From NCBI GenBank assembly GCA_038131795.1, contig JAYPQE010000003.1, positions 1,302,001-1,366,000 on the forward strand: a stretch of DNA of 64,000 nucleotides, in the 5' to 3' direction. A model generated the notes under the pieces. It was not told where the DNA came from and ran no database searches. It was given only the letters and a program-made list of their open reading frames with translations. Origin of the DNA: Eutrophobius brisbanensis (GTDB taxonomy: Bacteria; Pseudomonadota; Gammaproteobacteria; Eutrophobiales; Eutrophobiaceae). How positions within the stretch are numbered: the first letter of the stretch is position 1; each line of letters opens with the position of its first letter. Positions 17,084 through 25,995 of this stretch are shown here, piece by piece. A program made the position numbers and the translations under genes.

Positions 17084-17437
17084 ATGTCATACGATATGAA
17101 TACAAGACGTATATGCTTATTTGCCATTATTTTTCTGTTATTTTCAGCAAGCGGCCAGAGCGCGCCTACGGGATCTGACCTCTTGCTGGCGTGCAACCTG
17201 GCACAGGAAGAAGGTTATGATTCAATCCAGGGACAAATGTGTACCTGGTATGTCATTCCCTGCAATTGCAGCATGGACCCGGCTATTCCTGAGAGTTGTA
17301 CCCCGGAAAATATGGAGGTGCATGAACTGGCTGACATTATTATTGAAGTACTAACAGGCAATGATATCCTGCTGGATAAAACTGCAACAATGTCAGCTGC
17401 AATAATATTATCAGAGAAATTTCCATGCGAACTGTAA
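17084..17437 (+). CDS. Secreted Rap1a/Tai-like protein
   Basis: A 117-residue protein with a signal peptide (hydrophobic CLFAIIFLLFSASGQSA). The start could also be the ATG at 17099, which gives a neater signal. The mature part contains DLLLACN, MCTWYV, SCTPENMEVHELADIIIEVL and a terminal EKFPCEL. This follows the pattern of the Rap1a/Tai family (type VI amidase immunity proteins), with paired cysteines and a C-terminal F-P-C. The match is by eye and the sequence is divergent, with extra cysteines (CNCSM). No amidase effector lies nearby, so a housekeeping or orphan immunity role is equally open. Confidence 0.55.
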   Translation: MSYDMNTRRICLFAIIFLLFSASGQSAPTGSDLLLACNLAQEEGYDSIQGQMCTWYVIPCNCSMDPAIPESCTPENMEVHELADIIIEVLTGNDILLDKTATMSAAIILSEKFPCEL

Positions 17438-17481
17438 ACTATAAAAAATAAAATCCATTAATTTTGTCAGGAAAAATTATC

Positions 17482-19175
17482 GTGAAAAAGAAAAAACAAT
17501 CAGCTCAATATTTCGAAAGCTTTGAGCTGACAAAAGATCCGTTTCCTGTGGATTCATACGACAATATATTATTCCTGACACCTGAACTCACCAACAAGAT
17601 ACAACGTATAAAAAACTCATCAGTGAAACTGACAAACTAATCGTTGTCAGTTCAATTGCAGGTGCGGGTAAATCATCTCTTGCCGATTACCTGGAATCCA
17701 TAAAAGAAAAAAACTGGAAGGCATGCCTGGTCCAGGGCGATTCAGATATGGACAGAGAAACAATTGCCTACGAAATTATTCAGCAAATCACCCCTGACAA
17801 AGCCGATGAAAAAGGTATGTCTATACCACAGCTACATAAACTACTGGAATTGTCATCGAAGACTGAACAAATCCCGGTTTTTATTATTGATGATGCAGAC
17901 AAACTTCCTGTTGAAACCCTGGAGTTTGTACTTGAACTGTCTGCGTTGAAATACCAGGACACCTGTTTTCATTTTGTACTTTTTGCTAATGAAGCTATCA
18001 CTGACAAACTCAATAGCGGGAACCTGATTGAACTGTCATCTCAACTGGTGAGCAACGTTCACTTACCCTCTTTGTCACTGACACAATTGAAAGAATACAT
18101 TGATAACCGTCTGGATTCATCTGGTGAAATCAATGAATATCCATTTACAGAAGAAGATATAAAAGAAATTTATAGCATATCTGCCGGCCTTCCCAAAGGT
18201 GTCAATATCCTTGCCCGACAGAAGATGCTTGCCAAAATTACACCAAATGAAAAATCAAATTCCATGTTAATGATTTCGATCGCTGCAATTATAGCAATTG
18301 CGGTCGTATCCGGTTTTTATCTCACAAATTCACCTGATCAGGTAATTGAAACAATTCCATCTACTGCTGTTGCGCCTCCTCAACCTGCGACTCAACCAGT
18401 TGCACCTCCACCAGTTGAATTAACCGTATCTGTACAGGACGAAGTTGCTGCTGAAGAAGTAGAAGAGATAAATAATGCACCATCTGAAACTGATGAAATT
18501 CCAGAAGTTGTGAGTAATGACACATCAACTAGACAGGAAATTGAAGGAGATACATCCGCTTCACTGGAAATGGGCACGACGATGCTTGAAACAGATGCTG
18601 ACTCATCACTGACTGAAAACGCTGCCGTGGCGGAACTATCTGAGGAGATTCAGGAGGCCGAAACGCTTGATACAACAGCACCTGAAGATGACATCACCAC
18701 CACAGTTGAACAGCCCGTAACCGAACTCGAATCTGCACAACCAGTTGTAGTAGCTGATTCTTCGATGCCATCATTCAACCCGCCTGCAGATAATGCCGTG
18801 GTAAATACGGACAATAATATTTTTAAACTTGACTCTATCCCTGAACAATTAAGAGGTTTAAAAGGAGAAAACTGGTACCGCGAACAACCGCGTTCGTCAT
18901 ATAGCCTGCAGTTGATCTCTGCTAGCAGCCTGGATAATGCACTCACTCTCCTGGATGGACTGGAAGATTTTCATGAGGATATTTCAGGCTATGTGAAATA
19001 TACACCTTCTGGCAGACCCAGGTATTTATTGTTTTTTGGACATCATCCTGATCGGGATGCTGCCAGTAATTCATCATCATCAACCCCCGAAAAACTACGC
19101 GCAATAACGCCGTATCCAAGGTCAATCGGAAGTATTATTGATGAGATTGAAGAGTTAGGATACTGGCCCAGGTAA
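17482..19175 (+). pseudogene. AAA ATPase with membrane anchor and SPOR domain (DamX/ExeA-like), frameshifted at an A6 run
   Basis: A GTG start at 17482 (CAGGA upstream) opens a frame beginning KKKKQSAQYFESFELTKDPF, the ExeA/MshM-type amino end. That frame stops at 17639. The -1 frame continues with KLISETDKLIVVSSIAGAG and the Walker A lysine (GAGKSS, about 17661-17678), Walker B VFIIDDAD, a membrane helix near 18265-18330, a long acidic Pro/Thr/Glu-rich linker and a carboxy-terminal SPOR-type domain from about 18860. Joined, it has about 564 residues. Such proteins link cytosolic ATP hydrolysis to periplasmic peptidoglycan binding at division sites. The shift falls exactly on A-AAA-AAC at 17610-17616 in slippery phase, so programmed -1 frameshifting cannot be excluded, though an indel is more likely. 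Confidence 0.75.
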
Positions 19176-19184
19176 TAGCGGGGT

Positions 19185-19415
19185 CTACATATAGTGCCAG
19201 TGCTGGTGTTCCTCTGACCAGACCCTGTTGACGGGACCACCTTCAAAATTTCGGATAGAACTGATCAACAGTATCAGGCAAATAACCAGGATAATCCCCC
19301 CCACTCCCAGGATTATCTTGCTTTGAAGTGACATTTCCTGCTTTGCCTTAAGGCAACATTGCTTGTATTTTTTTCCTGACCCACATGGACAGGGATCATT
19401 ACGTCCGACTTTCAT
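19185..19415 (-). CDS. SEC-C motif small membrane protein
   Basis: A 76-residue protein. The amino terminus is a canonical SEC-C zinc motif (VGRNDPCPCGSGKKYKQCC), identical in layout to that ending SecA. A single membrane helix (about residues 31-53) and a short hydrophilic tail follow. The function is unknown; the zinc motif probably mediates protein contact. It is convergent with the ATPase-SPOR gene, with only 9 nt between stops. Confidence 0.85.
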   Translation of the reverse strand: MKVGRNDPCPCGSGKKYKQCCLKAKQEMSLQSKIILGVGGIILVICLILLISSIRNFEGGPVNRVWSEEHQHWHYM

Positions 19416-19453
19416 GGTCTACTCCATTGAAAAACTAGATATATAATAGACAT

Positions 19454-19578
19454 GATTTACAAGATTAACAGGATTTTTATAACAATTTTTTTAACTATTT
19501 TGAACAAATTTATAAATGACTTAAATTCAATACAATAGACTAATCATAATTAATCTTGTTAATCTTGTAAATCCTGTC
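19454..19578. repeat. Inverted repeat pair flanking an AT-rich spacer
   Basis: A copy of GATTTACAAGATTAACAGGAT at 19454-19474 is mirrored by an inverse copy at about 19551-19578, matching 20 of 21 positions. The second copy also contains a partial internal duplication of TTAATCTTG. The intervening 75 bp are AT-rich with no reading frame. It occupies the gap between the SEC-C and YqiA genes and looks like a small non-autonomous repeat element. Confidence 0.6.
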
Positions 19579-19597
19579 CAATATTTTGTATTTCACT

Positions 19598-20182
19598 TCA
19601 AGATTCAAGAAATTCTATAGCTATATCAATTTTAGATTCAAAATCCATAAAACTATGGTCTCCCCCCTCCTCTATCAGCAGCTTACTGCCGGTATATTTT
19701 TCTACGGCCAGTTTATAATCAAGCACCTCATCGCCAGTCTGAACCATGACAAAATAATTTTCCGGTCTAGTAATTTTATCAATATTAAGACGATGAAAGT
19801 TATCAATATCTGATTCAGTTAATTGATAGATATCATCTGTATGATAATTTTTAAGTGGGACATTAATATATCCCTCGTTGAACAGGGTGAGCCTCACTGC
19901 AGGGTTAATTAATACTGCCTTGATATTATATTTTTCCACCAGCCAGGTGGCCCAGAAACCACCCAGAGAACTCCCCATAACATAAGCTATGCCATTGGAA
20001 TCTGACAGTGCATTTTCTATGATATTTTCCAGGGTTGTCCGGGTATCATGGGGGTAAGGGGTTAAAAATGGACAGCTGAACTTGATATCGGGTCGATGCG
20101 TCTTAAGCCAGTTTTTCATCTGCACGGCCTTGGCCGATGCGGGGGAACTGAGAAACCCATGAATATACAACAAAGTGGCCAT
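19598..20182 (-). CDS. yqiA: YqiA/YcfP-family alpha/beta hydrolase (esterase)
   Basis: A 194-residue small esterase. The oxyanion region LLYIHGFLSSPASAKA at the start, nucleophile elbow VMGSSLGGFWATWL near residue 90, acidic residue in VQTGDEVLDY and catalytic His in EEGGDHSFMDF near residue 178 complete the triad. Length and motifs match YqiA, which acts on short acyl esters in vitro; the physiological substrate is unknown. It is downstream of trxB and the TlpA-like gene on the same strand, with a 25-nt gap to the latter. Confidence 0.9.
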   Translation of the reverse strand: MATLLYIHGFLSSPASAKAVQMKNWLKTHRPDIKFSCPFLTPYPHDTRTTLENIIENALSDSNGIAYVMGSSLGGFWATWLVEKYNIKAVLINPAVRLTLFNEGYINVPLKNYHTDDIYQLTESDIDNFHRLNIDKITRPENYFVMVQTGDEVLDYKLAVEKYTGSKLLIEEGGDHSFMDFESKIDIAIEFLES

Positions 20183-20207
20183 AGATTATTTTTCTAAACA
20201 GGCAGGT

Positions 20208-20795
20208 TTACTCAGCCATTCTCTCATGCATCAAGGCATCCAGCTCCGCCACCAGCTTTTCCTGGGCCTGCTCAAACTCCAGTTCACCGGATCTGATTTT
20301 AAATATCTTGTCTAATATCAAATCGACTTCTTCGCGGTGAATCTCTTCTACCTGCATCCAGAAAATACGTCCCTGATGATCCAGGAACACCGTAAACGGC
20401 AAGACCAGGAAACTGTTACTGAATTGAAAGGCAACATCCTGAGAGACATCTTCATCTGCCAGGGTCTCATACTCCAGGGGAATGGTCTTTTTAAATTCCT
20501 GAATGTTTTCCGGTGTATCTACCGCGATCCCCAATACATTAAAATCCCTGCCCTCATATTCACTCACCAGTTCATTGAGCATAGGTATTTCACGTTTACA
20601 GGGGATGCACCAGGTTGCCCAGAAGTTTATCAGTAACGCATTACCGTCCCATTCCGATATTGAACGCTCAACACCCTGTAAATCTTTCATGGTGAAGTCA
20701 GGGCGGCGATAGTCGATTTCCTGTGCCTGTAAAATTATCGATTGCAGTAATAGCAGAATAATAAAGAGTGTTCTTTGCGGATTGACCATATTCAT
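20208..20795 (-). CDS. TlpA/ResA-like periplasmic thiol-disulfide oxidoreductase
   Basis: A 195-residue thioredoxin-fold protein. A signal peptide (FIILLLLQSIILQAQ) precedes a TlpA-type domain with DFTMKDLQGVERSISEWDG and the active site FWATWCIPCKREIPML near residue 78. The cis-proline loop is VLPFTVFLD. These proteins reduce disulfides in the periplasm, often for cytochrome c maturation or oxidative repair. It lies 68 nt downstream of trxB on the same strand, a plausible redox partnership but not proof of direct electron transfer. An acidic carboxy-terminal helix follows the fold. Confidence 0.9.
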   Translation of the reverse strand: MNMVNPQRTLFIILLLLQSIILQAQEIDYRRPDFTMKDLQGVERSISEWDGNALLINFWATWCIPCKREIPMLNELVSEYEGRDFNVLGIAVDTPENIQEFKKTIPLEYETLADEDVSQDVAFQFSNSFLVLPFTVFLDHQGRIFWMQVEEIHREEVDLILDKIFKIRSGELEFEQAQEKLVAELDALMHERMAE

Positions 20796-20863
20796 ATGCT
20801 CAGGTTATCACAAATAAATAACGGCTGTGAAAATATGCTAGCAACGTTTAATAAAGAGAGAAT

Positions 20864-21811
20864 TTACTCATCCAGAAACTTTTCAGCATCCAGCGCCGCC
20901 ATGCATCCGGAGCCAGCAGAGGTCACTGCCTGACGATAGACATGATCTGCAACATCGCCGGCTGCGAATACACCCGGCACACTGGTTGCGGTTGCATTGC
21001 CCTGTATCCCCGACTGGATCTGAATATAACCGTCCTTCATATCAAGCTGACCTGCAAAAATATCTGTATTGGGTTTATGGCCAACGGCTATAAAGACTCC
21101 CTGTAGATCAATGTCAGTGATCTCATCATTGTTTACATTTTTTATTTTCATGCCGGTAACACCGGAATTGTCACCTACTACCTCTTCGAGGACATGGTTC
21201 CACATGAATTTAACCTTGCCCGCCTTTTCTTTTTCAAATAGTTTGTCCTGCAGGATCTTCTCAGCACGCAACGCATCACGCCTGTGAACAAGCGTCACCT
21301 CAGAGGCAATATTGGCAAGATAGAGGGCCTCTTCAACCGCCGTATTACCGCCGCCAATCACCGCAACTTTCTGGTCGCGGTAGAAAAATCCATCACAGGT
21401 TGCGCAGGCACTGACACCCTTACCCATAAAATCCTGCTCGGACGGTAACCCCAGGTATTTCGCAGAGGCCCCTGTCGCGATGATCAGGGCATCGCAGGTG
21501 TACTGGCCACTGTCCCCGATGAGCTTGAATGGGCGAACATTTAAATCCACTGTATTGATATGGTCATGGACTATTTCTGTATTAAACCGCTCTGCGTGGG
21601 CCTTCATCCGTTCCATTAATGCCGGTCCCTGCAGGCCTTCTACGTCGCCAGGCCAATTGTCTACATCGGTGGTCGTTGTTAACTGACCGCCGACTTCTAT
21701 CCCGGTAATCAATACCGGGTTTAAATTTGCACGGGCCGAATATACCGCTGCGGTGTATCCCGCTGGACCGGATCCCAGGATCATCAATCGGGCATATTTA
21801 ACTTCACTCAT
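20864..21811 (-). CDS. trxB: Thioredoxin-disulfide reductase
   Basis: A 315-residue FAD/NADPH enzyme that reduces thioredoxin. The FAD motif GSGPAGYTAAVYSARA is at residues 13-28, the redox-active CATC in GVSACATCDGFFYRDQ near residue 136, the NADPH motif GGGNTAVEEALYLA near 153, and the second FAD contact VFAAGDVADHVYRQAVT near 283. Length and motifs are normal. It begins 27 nt after ligK stops, so it could receive read-through from the aromatic operon, but a housekeeping gene probably also has its own promoter. Confidence 0.97.
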   Translation of the reverse strand: MSEVKYARLMILGSGPAGYTAAVYSARANLNPVLITGIEVGGQLTTTTDVDNWPGDVEGLQGPALMERMKAHAERFNTEIVHDHINTVDLNVRPFKLIGDSGQYTCDALIIATGASAKYLGLPSEQDFMGKGVSACATCDGFFYRDQKVAVIGGGNTAVEEALYLANIASEVTLVHRRDALRAEKILQDKLFEKEKAGKVKFMWNHVLEEVVGDNSGVTGMKIKNVNNDEITDIDLQGVFIAVGHKPNTDIFAGQLDMKDGYIQIQSGIQGNATATSVPGVFAAGDVADHVYRQAVTSAGSGCMAALDAEKFLDE

Positions 21812-21838
21812 AATATTCCTTATAAATTTACAAAATGA

Positions 21839-22537
21839 TCAGTCTTCAAGGTCCTGCAGGCTGTCCAGATAGACCAGACCTGCCTCCTCAAGACCAGGAC
21901 GCATATTATACATGTCCAGCCCGAGTATTCCGTCCGCCAGTTTCTTACGCTTGGAATCTTCATTGGCTTCCCTGTCCTGCGCGCTTTTTAAAACTGTCGG
22001 CGCCTCTTTACGGGGTACAACCACCACACCATCGTCATCGGCCACCACAACATCACCCGGGGTGATATATTGCCCGGCACAAATCACCGGGACATTCACA
22101 CAACCCAGGGTATTTTTTACCGTACCCTTTGCTGAAATGGCCCTTGACCATACAGGGAAACCGATTTTTTCAAGGTCGGCGACGTCCCTGACCCCGGCAT
22201 CGACCACCAGACCTTTAACACCGCGGGCCATGGCAGAGGTGGCCAGCAGGTCTCCAAACATCCCATCGGTATTATCCGTTGTACAGGCCACCACCAGAAT
22301 GTCACCTGCCTGACAAAGCTCAATGGCCACATGCACCATCCAGTTATCACCGGGCTGGGCAAGGATGGTCACCGCACTGCCGCCGATTCTGGCATGGGGA
22401 TAAATAGGCCGCATATAGGGCTTTAATAAGCCGGTTCGGCCCTGGGCCTCGTGCACCGTGGCCACTCCCAGGTTTCCCAATGCTTCAATGGTGTTCTTGT
22501 CTGCCCGCTCGATATTTTTTACTGCAACTGTTTTCAT
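21839..22537 (-). CDS. ligK: 4-carboxy-4-hydroxy-2-oxoadipate aldolase / oxaloacetate decarboxylase
   Basis: A 232-residue RraA-fold class II aldolase. It performs the last step of protocatechuate 4,5-cleavage, splitting 4-carboxy-4-hydroxy-2-oxoadipate into pyruvate and oxaloacetate. The metal/substrate motif GLVVDAGVRDVADLEKIGFP lies near residue 115, and VVVADDDGVVVVPR near 165 is typical. The longer carboxy-terminal helix distinguishes it from plain RraA. It is the last lig gene of the leftward operon, separated from ligI by a 218-nt gap containing a repeat element. RraA-like proteins are often over-annotated, but the surrounding LigI, LigU and LigABC make this role strong. Confidence 0.9.
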   Translation of the reverse strand: MKTVAVKNIERADKNTIEALGNLGVATVHEAQGRTGLLKPYMRPIYPHARIGGSAVTILAQPGDNWMVHVAIELCQAGDILVVACTTDNTDGMFGDLLATSAMARGVKGLVVDAGVRDVADLEKIGFPVWSRAISAKGTVKNTLGCVNVPVICAGQYITPGDVVVADDDGVVVVPRKEAPTVLKSAQDREANEDSKRKKLADGILGLDMYNMRPGLEEAGLVYLDSLQDLED

Positions 22538-22585
22538 TGGAATTACCTCAAACTTATTAATAATGGATACGCTTCTTTATCTTTA

Positions 22586-22709
22586 CGTCATGCCGGGCTC
22601 GACCCGACATCCAATCTATTTATGTGTCCACTGCGTGGACTCTTTGTTTTACTGGATTCCCGTCCCCGCTTACAATCCGCGGGGACAGGCTCTGCGCGGG
22701 AATGACGGC
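22586..22709. repeat. Structured intergenic repeat element between ligI and ligK
   Basis: The element is bounded by CGTCATGCCGGG (22586) and its imperfect inverse GCGGGAATGACGG (22697-22709). Inside are two perfect hairpins: GTCCAC-TGC-GTGGAC (22626-22640) and GTCCCCGC/GCGGGGAC (22662-22669 and 22679-22686). This form matches a class of short non-autonomous repeats common in Proteobacteria. As it lies inside an operon it could attenuate or stabilise the ligK part of the message (inference). Confidence 0.65.
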
Positions 22710-22755
22710 AGAGGTTTAACGTTAGACTTACTCCTAACTCCTCACCCCTCACATG

Positions 22756-23631
22756 TCATTCGCCAAACCCATACAATCGTGCCGGATTATCGACCAGGAC
22801 TTTCTTCTGCAATTCTTCATCCTGGGCAAATAACGGTACCAGGTCAACCAGGTCACCGTCATTAGGCATATGTTTTTTAATATTGGGATGGGGCCAGTCT
22901 GTGCCCCACAGTATCCGGTCCGGAGCTATACGTATCAATGCCTGGGCGTACGGTATGGCATCATAGAATGGTGGACCGGCCTGGGATATCCGTTCAGAAC
23001 CGCAGACCTTGACCCAGAAATCCTCACGTTCCATAAATCGCAATAATATCTGGAAAGGTTCCTGATGGATCCCACCGGAAGTCGGCACCCGTCCCATATG
23101 ATCAATCACCTTGGGCAGATCAATACTGGCAAACAGGTCCTCAAATGTCACCAGATCCCCGGCATCCACGTGGATGACCAGGTGCCAGCCAAGCGGTTTA
23201 ACCCTGTCAACGACCTTTTTCATTTGTTCAATGTCCGGCGTGCCGCCCAGGTGCTGGACAAAATTAAACCGCACACCTCTTACCCCACCTTCATGCAGAC
23301 GTTCAAACTCATCGTCAGAGTAAGAATCCGATGCCATGCAAACCCCTCGATAGTTTTCCCTGTTATTGGCGATGGCATCCAGCATGGCACTGTTGTCCAC
23401 CCCATGGCAACTTGCCTGCACCAGCACAACACGTTCAACTCCTAATTTGTCATGCAGTTCCTTCAGTTTCTCACGGGGGGCGTCCGGTGGGGTATAAGAT
23501 CGCTCGGGCGCATAAGGAAACTTGTCTCCCGGGCCAAACACGTGACAATGGGCATCACAGGATTTTGGTGGCATTTTAAATTCCGGTGTCCGGGTATCCG
23601 GATCCGGTGGCATACAGGATTTAATTGTCAT
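22756..23631 (-). CDS. ligI: 2-pyrone-4,6-dicarboxylate lactonase
   Basis: A 291-residue amidohydrolase-superfamily TIM barrel that hydrolyses 2-pyrone-4,6-dicarboxylate to 4-oxalomesaconate. The early DAHCHVFGPGDKFPYAPERS, HVDAGD near residue 158, DHMGRVP near 182 and the catalytic Asp in LWGTDWPHPN near 247 are all present. The protein works without a bound metal in characterised homologues. It overlaps ligU by 4 nt. The gene ends at one of three copies of a dispersed CTCCTCACCCCTCAC repeat. Confidence 0.95.
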   Translation of the reverse strand: MTIKSCMPPDPDTRTPEFKMPPKSCDAHCHVFGPGDKFPYAPERSYTPPDAPREKLKELHDKLGVERVVLVQASCHGVDNSAMLDAIANNRENYRGVCMASDSYSDDEFERLHEGGVRGVRFNFVQHLGGTPDIEQMKKVVDRVKPLGWHLVIHVDAGDLVTFEDLFASIDLPKVIDHMGRVPTSGGIHQEPFQILLRFMEREDFWVKVCGSERISQAGPPFYDAIPYAQALIRIAPDRILWGTDWPHPNIKKHMPNDGDLVDLVPLFAQDEELQKKVLVDNPARLYGFGE

Positions 23632-24722
23632 TTTGTATTTCCTTTCCAGATTGATGCAGGGATATAAGTCTCTCCCTTGCTAATTAGTCTTGCAGTCCTT
23701 AATAGGCCTGCTTTCACTACCTCGGGGGTTTGTTCTGTACCGCCTATCTCGAGCTTGACAGAAAATTCGCCAGTGGGGTGCTCAACAGAGATATTTTTTG
23801 GATTGCCTTCTGGAACCTGCGCAATTCCCTGCGTTACTGACCCGGGCAGTATACAGACTGTGGCCACTGACACCGCACCCAGCACACCCACCGCAGTATG
23901 ACAGACATGTGGTATAAATGTCCTGGTACAGATATGACCGCCGTCTTTCGGCCTGGCTACCAGTGACATCTTGGGAACGACCTTATCTTTGACATTACCC
24001 AGGTTCATCAATGGCCCCAATTCTAGCCGGATGTCCTCCAGTTTTTGCTTCAGATTTTCATTGGCATTCAATTCATCAGCAGATTCATATCCAGTTAGAT
24101 TAAAATCCTCTGCGCGAAGTACGGCCACTGGCATCCCATTGTCAATACAGGTGACTTCGGTACTGTTGATGATATCAATTACGTTTCCAGTGGGTAACAG
24201 AGATCCACAGGCAGAACCGGCAAGGTCCATATAATTACATATAACGGGTGATGCAGTACCCGGGACACCGTCGATCTTCGCCTGTCCCTGATATTCCACA
24301 TTCCCCCCAGGTGTTGCGAACTGTAGTTCACACCGGTTCCCGCTGTTAACCATAAATACCTGAATCCTGGTCTCCCCGTCCCTTGCCTCAACCAAACCGC
24401 TCTCAATCGCGAATGCGCCGACACCTGCCAGGATATTTCCACAGTTGGGTGTGATGTCCACCCGATCTTCACCTACCACTGCCTGGACAAACAGGTAGTC
24501 CACATCAATACCTTTACGCGTTGATGGACTGATAACTCCTATCTTGCTGGTCAAAGGATGTGCCCCTCCCAGACCGTCTATCTGCCTGGCATCCCCTCCT
24601 CCCATCACAGCAAGCAAAACTTTATTTCGCAATGCCTCCTCTTTCGGTAAGTCAGATGCTAAAAAATATACCCCCTTGGAACTACCGCCCCGAATCTGCA
24701 TGTAAGGTATTGCCGTTTGCAT
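23628..24722 (-). CDS. ligU: 4-oxalomesaconate tautomerase (PrpF family)
   Basis: A 364-residue enzyme with the duplicated diaminopimelate-epimerase-like fold of the PrpF family. The amino-terminal IPYMQIRGGSSKGVYFLASD and the catalytic cysteine in ITPNCGNILAGVGAFA near residue 94 identify it. The carboxy half contains HVCHTAVGVLGAVSVAT. In protocatechuate 4,5-cleavage (LigU) or gallate (GalD) routes it isomerises 4-oxalomesaconate so that the hydratase can act. PrpF homologues also act in the methylcitrate cycle, but overlap with ligI settles the pathway. The next enzyme, LigJ/GalB hydratase, is not present in the window. Confidence 0.93.
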   Translation of the reverse strand: MQTAIPYMQIRGGSSKGVYFLASDLPKEEALRNKVLLAVMGGGDARQIDGLGGAHPLTSKIGVISPSTRKGIDVDYLFVQAVVGEDRVDITPNCGNILAGVGAFAIESGLVEARDGETRIQVFMVNSGNRCELQFATPGGNVEYQGQAKIDGVPGTASPVICNYMDLAGSACGSLLPTGNVIDIINSTEVTCIDNGMPVAVLRAEDFNLTGYESADELNANENLKQKLEDIRLELGPLMNLGNVKDKVVPKMSLVARPKDGGHICTRTFIPHVCHTAVGVLGAVSVATVCILPGSVTQGIAQVPEGNPKNISVEHPTGEFSVKLEIGGTEQTPEVVKAGLLRTARLISKGETYIPASIWKGNTK

Positions 24723-24730
24723 ACTATGAC

Positions 24731-25531
24731 TTACTTGTCCTGGGAATCCGGCACCGGTGGCACACCTTTCTCCAGCACCTGTGCATGACTCGCCACCGTC
24801 GAGCGGGTCATGACGGGATCAATCCCCAGCTCTTCCAGTAAGGCCTGGGAGGCCTGCATTTCATGCAAACGTCTCAATGCATGGGTTTCTGTCCCGGTAA
24901 TCAGGCGGGACAGGACCTTTTCATCGGCAACACTTAGCTGATCTGCCAGATTTTGCCATAACCATTTCTCACAGCCTGCCGCATACCCCGCCTGCATGGC
25001 CTCCACGACCAACGATGCCAGACCCTTCATCATCACACTACGTAATAATTTGCGTGTGGCTGCATCACCAGGTATTTCGCTGATGGCTTCAACAGGTACA
25101 CCCAGTGGAGAAAATATTGATACATATTGAGCAGCGCCCGGACCTGACGCCAGTGCCGGTGTTCGCAACCCATTACCCGGGACGATAGTCATCAGCGCAA
25201 TATCCACAAATGACATACTTCTTGAAGCGGCGATCCCGGCCAGTTCCTTCTTCAAACCAGCAGAACTGGTGGAGAGGTCCGCATACAGGCATATTGAGTT
25301 TATGGATTCAAGCGCCTGGTTAATGGCTGTGACCGCATCTGCCGAGGCGGTTATGCCCAGGACGACATCGGCAACATTTACAGCCTCATGGGGATTGTGT
25401 ACACGTAGGACTCCATGGGGAGTCTCTACCTCTGCCGGGTCAAACCCTCTTACTTCAACACCGGCATTAGCAAGATCACTGGCAATCAATGCCCCTGCCT
25501 CACCCAGGCCAAAAACGGTAACCTTTAACAA
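24731..25531 (-). CDS. NAD(P)-dependent oxidoreductase with DUF1932 domain
   Basis: A 266-residue beta-hydroxyacid-dehydrogenase-like protein. The amino-terminal Rossmann motif VFGLGEAGALIASDLANAG occupies residues 5-23. The central region has DVVLGITASADAV and SFVDIALM, and the carboxy-terminal DUF1932 helical domain begins near residue 180. Homologues recur in lig/gal clusters of other bacteria, but their substrate is not established. It may act on a side-product or on an aromatic precursor (inference). It lies 8 nt upstream of ligU in the same operon. Confidence 0.85.
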   Translation of the reverse strand: MLKVTVFGLGEAGALIASDLANAGVEVRGFDPAEVETPHGVLRVHNPHEAVNVADVVLGITASADAVTAINQALESINSICLYADLSTSSAGLKKELAGIAASRSMSFVDIALMTIVPGNGLRTPALASGPGAAQYVSIFSPLGVPVEAISEIPGDAATRKLLRSVMMKGLASLVVEAMQAGYAAGCEKWLWQNLADQLSVADEKVLSRLITGTETHALRRLHEMQASQALLEELGIDPVMTRSTVASHAQVLEKGVPPVPDSQDK

Positions 25532-25555
25532 TACCTGCCTCCCCCTTTAAACAAT

Positions 25556-25984
25556 TTAAGCCTGTCTCTTTCGAAATATCCAGAATAGAAATAAAACGAC
25601 TATACCAATAAAAAAAATTATCAGGCCATATCTGTAAGGCCCATATTCTCCCCCAAGAATGGCCTCAGCATTATTATCCGGCGAGTAATAAACCACTACT
25701 TTTTGGTCCAGTAAATGTCGTGGTTGATTATGAGAGAACTTTTTAACGCTATCAGTAACGAAGTAATTGTCTCCAGCATGATATCCAACAATCAAAGAGT
25801 AACATTCACCCACGCCTTTACCACAGGTCATTACATGACGTTCAAAATCGACAATGGTACCTTCAGCCTCATTCCAGTTGATTGAATAAAATGAAGCCCT
25901 GGCGAGGTTGTATCCACCCCATAACACAGCACAGATTGCACCAATGAATATTATCTTGATGTTCTGGGCAGGTATAGAGGCCAT
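25556..25984 (-). CDS. DUF3592 membrane protein
   Basis: A 142-residue protein with a membrane helix at each end (about residues 10-28 and 117-136) and a beta-rich loop between, typical of DUF3592. The loop has a pair of cysteines (MTCGKGVGECY). The family has no known function. It sits between the aldo/keto reductase and the DUF1932 gene on the same strand, separated by 11 and 24 nt. Its presence in a catabolic operon looks accidental. Confidence 0.8.
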   Translation of the reverse strand: MASIPAQNIKIIFIGAICAVLWGGYNLARASFYSINWNEAEGTIVDFERHVMTCGKGVGECYSLIVGYHAGDNYFVTDSVKKFSHNQPRHLLDQKVVVYYSPDNNAEAILGGEYGPYRYGLIIFFIGIVVLFLFWIFRKRQA

Positions 25985-25995
25985 TATAGAACTGA

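Noticed and set aside
19598..21811. A dedicated thiol-redox operon with unusual function
   Set aside because: trxB, a TlpA-like protein and YqiA are ordinary genes that merely share a strand; no unusual residues were seen.
22458..22865. A 135-codon forward frame across the ligK-ligI gap
   Set aside because: It reads through the repeat element and the ends of two real genes; no protein-like features.
22756..23631. Reading this amidohydrolase as the missing LigJ hydratase
   Set aside because: Its length (291) and the DAHCHVFGP/FPYAPERS start match LigI, not the longer LigJ.
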